Origin: Viridothelium virens
Taxonomy: Eukaryota > Ascomycota > Dothideomycetes > Trypetheliales > Trypetheliaceae
Reading direction: 5' to 3'
Assembly: GCA_010094025.1 (NCBI GenBank)
Contig: ML991842.1
Location: forward strand, 1-64,000
Length of the DNA: 64,000 nucleotides
The stretch's first letter is position 1; each line of letters begins with the position of its first letter. Below the pieces are notes generated by a model. The model was not told the origin of the DNA. It saw only the letters and a list, made by a program, of their open reading frames with translations, and did no database searches. This document shows positions 60,286-64,000 of the stretch, one piece after another. A program made the translations under genes and the position numbers.

Positions 60286-61618
60286 ATAGTGTATTTATTA
60301 AGTCTTAGCTCTACCATCCACCGTCCTACCCATCTCCTTATTGTATTACGTTTCTTGTATATCCTTCGAATACGAGCTTACCTGGGTGTACTTCTGCTCT
60401 GACGATTGAATCTCCAATGACTAAGCTGACAGATCTTGATTTGTCCCTATCTCAGGAAATCAGAAAATATGTCGACGACCTTCGAGAGTGTACTCGCTGA
60501 GTCATTAGTATAATCCACACAACTACCTACTTAATCTTCCAAAAACTCAGACCCTCAAGTTTTGGTGCAAATACTTCACTCTTTCATGCCGTCCCATTAC
60601 CTCAGAACCTCAGGCGCTAGATGAGATGAGACTAGGCCTGCAAGGGTTTGGAGATTACTAACTATCAACCCTTGTTGACTAAGCCTCTTATTATTTAACG
60701 TCTAAGTTCCTTTGGGTTTATTTTACATCAAAAACCACTTTACACGCCTTATTTTTTATCCTTTAAGCCTTTAAAAAGTATTAAAGATAACAAATTTATA
60801 TAAAAAATACCCATATAACATGTAAAATAACATTCTTATCTTTAACTACTAAATTAATAAATAGATTTTTGTTAAGGTGAATTTTTATAAATAAAAAGGG
60901 TGAAGTTCGCAATATTGAATATAATTTAGAGACAGAGGCAGCAGGTAAATAGTTAGGCAGGCAGGTAGACAGGCCTCAGAGGCAGACCCCAAAGGCACTC
61001 AGACGGCAGAGCCAGAAAGCCAAAGGGTTAACGCTATATTGCGCTAGTAAAGCGCCAATTGAACGTAGCGCCACTACCGCGCACCATGGCTGAGATAACC
61101 GTCCCACCTCTTTACCACAACTCCAAATCAGAGTGCAATGCGGAGGTGCATTCAACCCAACACGACCTTTCTCACGAACTACATGCCATTTTGAGATTCC
61201 CCAAAATTTTTTTTGCCGAAATTGCGGAATTGCGAGAATTTTTGGAGAGGGAGTCACAGTGGGGTTCTAGAGTACGTCACAGGACAGAAGGCTAGCACTC
61301 TTTACCGTCGCCAACCCGTCCCGTTCCTAATCATACGTTGCCCTGGCATACAAAATGTAGAGAACGTGAATCTTCACTACCTGATCAAGCTGAACCAATG
61401 TGTATACCAGACACTTTATGCAAACCTCACGCGTGGAAAATGTCATTTTGGTATCACTATGCTAGTATCTTTGAACTCCATCATGCCCTGCCCATTGCTC
61501 TGTTTCCGAGAGCCCATGCCATGTCCCTCAATTATGCAGAGCGCCGCCATATGTAAAGAAAGCGGGAGAATAAGATTGGCTAGAGGATGCTCTTTCGATG
61601 TATACTGTCACGCGCCAA
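60286..61618. other. AT-rich island and unassigned DNA after NLR
   Basis: Strongly AT-rich between about 60680 and 60920, with many TpA steps and no open frame. Just after it (60930-60990) are short G/C/A direct repeats built on ggcagg and gacagg. A RIP-decayed transposon relic is possible but no element family could be recognised. Then mixed DNA with short frames up to the Ulp2 stop. Confidence 0.5.
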
Positions 61619-64000
61619 TTACCCGACGGGGCTTTCGAGGATGACCTCAACCTCATCCTCCTCGCTTCCCCCATCAGCTCCGCGATCATTTTTGTGCCCG
61701 CCACCTTGCCCTTCTTCCTCTTCACCCTCCTGTGTCACTTCCTGTGTCTCCTCCAGTGTTTCAGCCTGCGTGGCCTCCTGCATCTTACTCCGCTGCTTCC
61801 TCTTTGCCTTGAAACGGTCTTCATCCTCCGCCGCTTCTCTAAGCTGCGTGATTATATCGAGTCCTTGACGATAGCGGCCTGAGGACTCTCCATCTTCTTG
61901 CGCGCGGGGGAGGTTAGAATCGAGCCTCTTCCGCGAGGTAATTGCGGCACCCGCTCGCTTGTGGTCGGTATCCTCTCGCCGCTGTGGCGGTGATACCTGC
62001 TTGGGTACTGCCTGCTCGGAAACAAAGACCACGGAATCCTCGAGCGACTCTGGTTGCTGCGACTCATGCAATAGGCACTGTGATTCGGGTCTTATGACAG
62101 ACTTCGAACCCTGTCTGGAAGATGCATTCTTGGATAACAGTGGTGCAGCATCTGGAAGTTCAGGCGCCTTTACCGGAGATCCGCTACCTCGAGTCGGCTG
62201 GGACACCGATGATTCCGCTGTCTTTGAGGGCGATACGCTCCTGCGGACTGGTACCGGAGGGCTCTCATCGGATATTTCGTCCTTTAGCTTCTGATCAGAT
62301 GGTACAGAGACGATTGAGGTTTTGGGTGGGCTTTGATGTTGCAATTGTGGCCGTGTTTCAACAGTATTTTGCTGCCCACCTTCTCTAGTCTTTCCCTTCT
62401 GCGCGCCTTGTATTTTGACGTTCTTTAATTTACCTCTGGCCTCCAATTTCTGATCCCTGGCGTTCTTTTGTTCCTTATACAAATTTTGCAACAACTTCTT
62501 GATATTCGTTCTCATGATGCCAGGGTTGAGCTCTGGAAAATCGATATGTTGTCTGCTCACGATCTTCCTAACGAAGTCCTGAGGCTCTTCCAGGAACCGA
62601 CTAACGTAGCCGAGTAGGTAGAGACCGCAATCACAGTAGTTGTCCTGAGTTGGAATATGCTTGGCGTTGATTCCCTGGATGTCTTTAGAACTAATATCCA
62701 TGCTCCTCCTGCTTTTGCCTTCTGCAATCAAATACTCTTTGAGAAGTTTCCTTGTGGGAAAACGGTCAACGTCAATCGAGTCTAGGACGATGATCGTAGG
62801 CTCGTGGGCATTGGACTTTCGCACGAGCCCAGACTTCCTTCTCGACTTCTTCTCAGAAGAAGCGCTGCTACCGTGCTGGGGCTTTTCCTCAGCTCGAGCT
62901 TCGACCTTGCTGAACGAACTGCTATCGCCTTCTTCTGTCAAGTGTACGTGACCGGCTAAAGCCTCCTCAGACTCTTGCGCAAGCTGAGTTGCTGCTGCCT
63001 TATCGTCAAAGTTGGTGTACTGTCTACCCACTTTGTCAGATGGACTTCTCGTAGAAAGCTTATTCATGTCAGCCTCCAAACTAGGAACGACGTTTGATGA
63101 TAGCCCGTCAGCAATGTTTGCGTTCTTTGAAGACTGGGACGCAGGCTCCTGGGCTTCTTGGGCCGCATCGAGGTGCTTTTCCAACGGTCCGAGGATTGTA
63201 TTGTCCGAATTCCTTTCCTTGGCCTCTTCGGAATCTGTGCGGACCAGTTTTCTCCCCAGGTTCGGCAAGTTGCAGATAATGGCAACATACCAGTGTAAAT
63301 CTTCGTTGATTGGAACGATAATGTAGTCAAAGTCAAAAATGTCAACTTTTGAAGTCCAGCGCTGCACTGCCTTGTAGTTGAAACCTTTGGTGCCCTTGTC
63401 TGATGTCGAAAGCGCACTGAAGAAGAAGTTACTGAAAAAGTAGACTTTTGGCTTCTCAGAGACCTGCTTCGCCTGGAAGGCTTCTTCGCAGTATCGGAGG
63501 TAAAAAGCTATGAGGTTATCATTCAAAAATTCTCCTTCATCAAGGCGTTTGAGGTCAAGGAAATCAACAGTGGACCTTTTCGCTCCTATCTCTGGATAGA
63601 TGACGGACTGGTCCCATACTTCACCAAGACCGTACTTCCTCGAAAATCTTTCTGATTCGGAGATTTCATCGAGTGAGTCAAGCGTGCTGTATTTTCCAGG
63701 AGCGGTTTGACGTGTAGAGTTACGAAGGCCTTCTCGCCGTTCCCGACCCTGGAATGGAATGGCTCTCTGGGAATCCAAGCTATCATTAACAATCCTCGGT
63801 TGCGTAGAAGACCTTCGCGCAGAGTCACGGTTCGTTAGCTCATCGTGTTCTTCATATTTGATGTCTTGCTGTAGATTTTCGGTGATCCGCCTTTTTTTAG
63901 GAGCCTGCTCCGAGAGCACCTCTTGTCGATGATCTGCTTGTCGATGGTCTCCTTGTTTGGAACTTGGACCTCGAGATGGGGTATAAATTTCACTCTTATC
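61619..64000 (-). CDS. Ulp2-like SUMO protease (C48), 5' end outside window
   Basis: Cysteine protease that removes SUMO chains from nuclear proteins. The minus-strand frame is open to the right edge (64000), so the N-terminus lies outside; the visible part is 793 residues and reads through a GTG at 63919 that is not the true start. Catalytic domain: WDQSVIYPEIGAKRSTVDFLDLKRL, FLNDNLIAFYLRYC, IFDFDYIIVPINEDLHWYV (catalytic His), then a disordered insertion of about 130 residues, IIVLDSID (Asp) and PTQDNYCDCGLYLLGY (Gln and Cys). The insertion between the His and Asp and the long acidic/polar C-terminal tail fit the Ulp2/SENP6-7 branch rather than Ulp1. Tail contains Ser/Pro blocks and an EEEEEG run. 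Confidence 0.88.
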   Translation of the reverse strand, partial: DKSEIYTPSRGPSSKQGDHRQADHRQEVLSEQAPKKRRITENLQQDIKYEEHDELTNRDSARRSSTQPRIVNDSLDSQRAIPFQGRERREGLRNSTRQTAPGKYSTLDSLDEISESERFSRKYGLGEVWDQSVIYPEIGAKRSTVDFLDLKRLDEGEFLNDNLIAFYLRYCEEAFQAKQVSEKPKVYFFSNFFFSALSTSDKGTKGFNYKAVQRWTSKVDIFDFDYIIVPINEDLHWYVAIICNLPNLGRKLVRTDSEEAKERNSDNTILGPLEKHLDAAQEAQEPASQSSKNANIADGLSSNVVPSLEADMNKLSTRSPSDKVGRQYTNFDDKAAATQLAQESEEALAGHVHLTEEGDSSSFSKVEARAEEKPQHGSSASSEKKSRRKSGLVRKSNAHEPTIIVLDSIDVDRFPTRKLLKEYLIAEGKSRRSMDISSKDIQGINAKHIPTQDNYCDCGLYLLGYVSRFLEEPQDFVRKIVSRQHIDFPELNPGIMRTNIKKLLQNLYKEQKNARDQKLEARGKLKNVKIQGAQKGKTREGGQQNTVETRPQLQHQSPPKTSIVSVPSDQKLKDEISDESPPVPVRRSVSPSKTAESSVSQPTRGSGSPVKAPELPDAAPLLSKNASSRQGSKSVIRPESQCLLHESQQPESLEDSVVFVSEQAVPKQVSPPQRREDTDHKRAGAAITSRKRLDSNLPRAQEDGESSGRYRQGLDIITQLREAAEDEDRFKAKRKQRSKMQEATQAETLEETQEVTQEGEEEEGQGGGHKNDRGADGGSEEDEVEVILESPVG

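Noticed and set aside
60601-61000. Possible named transposon
   Set aside because: AT-rich and without transposase, terminal repeats or recognisable family; reported only as an island.

Overview
The window reads as chromosomal DNA of a filamentous ascomycete (Pezizomycotina). Most genes carry short GT-AG introns (about 46 to 80 nt). Proteins are typical of moulds (Pth11/rhodopsin-like membrane protein, Crh-type cell-wall transglycosylase, GH64 and GH20 enzymes, a CYP52-like P450, a large NOD-like receptor). Near-identical ankyrin units beside the receptor show C-to-T/G-to-A decay like that left by repeat-induced point mutation (RIP). No rRNA, tRNA, CRISPR or bacterial-style operon was seen. 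I could not fix the genus.

Layout. 1-9 kb is gene-poor: a foldback MITE-like hairpin (2044-2228), a serine-rich GPI-type wall protein, a seven-helix rhodopsin-domain protein and a GH64 beta-1,3-glucanase. 9-17 kb holds two small orphan candidates and a UPF1-like SF1 RNA helicase whose frame is broken once by an A-run slip and ends at a TAG followed, in frame, by an RGG-rich tail. 17-25 kb is a dense housekeeping block: FEN1 nuclease (with a 5-nt microexon), glutaryl-CoA dehydrogenase, UBC4-type E2 and dihydrolipoyl dehydrogenase. 25-35 kb has a DHA2 MFS transporter, a protein with duplicated ubiquitin-interacting motifs, a GH20 hexosaminidase and ribosomal protein eL18. 35-45 kb has a His-rich membrane protein, gamma-glutamyl phosphate reductase, a Crh1-like GPI transglycosylase and a P450. 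45-55 kb has the ribosome quality-control factor Rqc2/Tae2, zeta-COP, a mitochondrial helical-repeat protein, an FAD monooxygenase and Tim22. 56-60 kb is one PNP_UDP-NACHT-ankyrin NLR with an assembly gap in its repeats, then an AT-rich island. The right edge cuts the 5' end of an Ulp2-like SUMO protease.

The genes do not form an obvious metabolic cluster. Links are thematic: wall building and remodelling (GH64, GH20, Crh1, GPI protein), mitochondrial functions (GCDH, LPD1, Tim22, helical-repeat protein), ubiquitin/SUMO and ribosome rescue (UBC4, UIM protein, Rqc2, Ulp2). The most interesting locus is the NLR with its RIP-like repeat decay; the interrupted helicase with an RGG read-through tail is second. 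Splice sites given below were derived by hand from frame, GT-AG borders and family conservation; no search was run.
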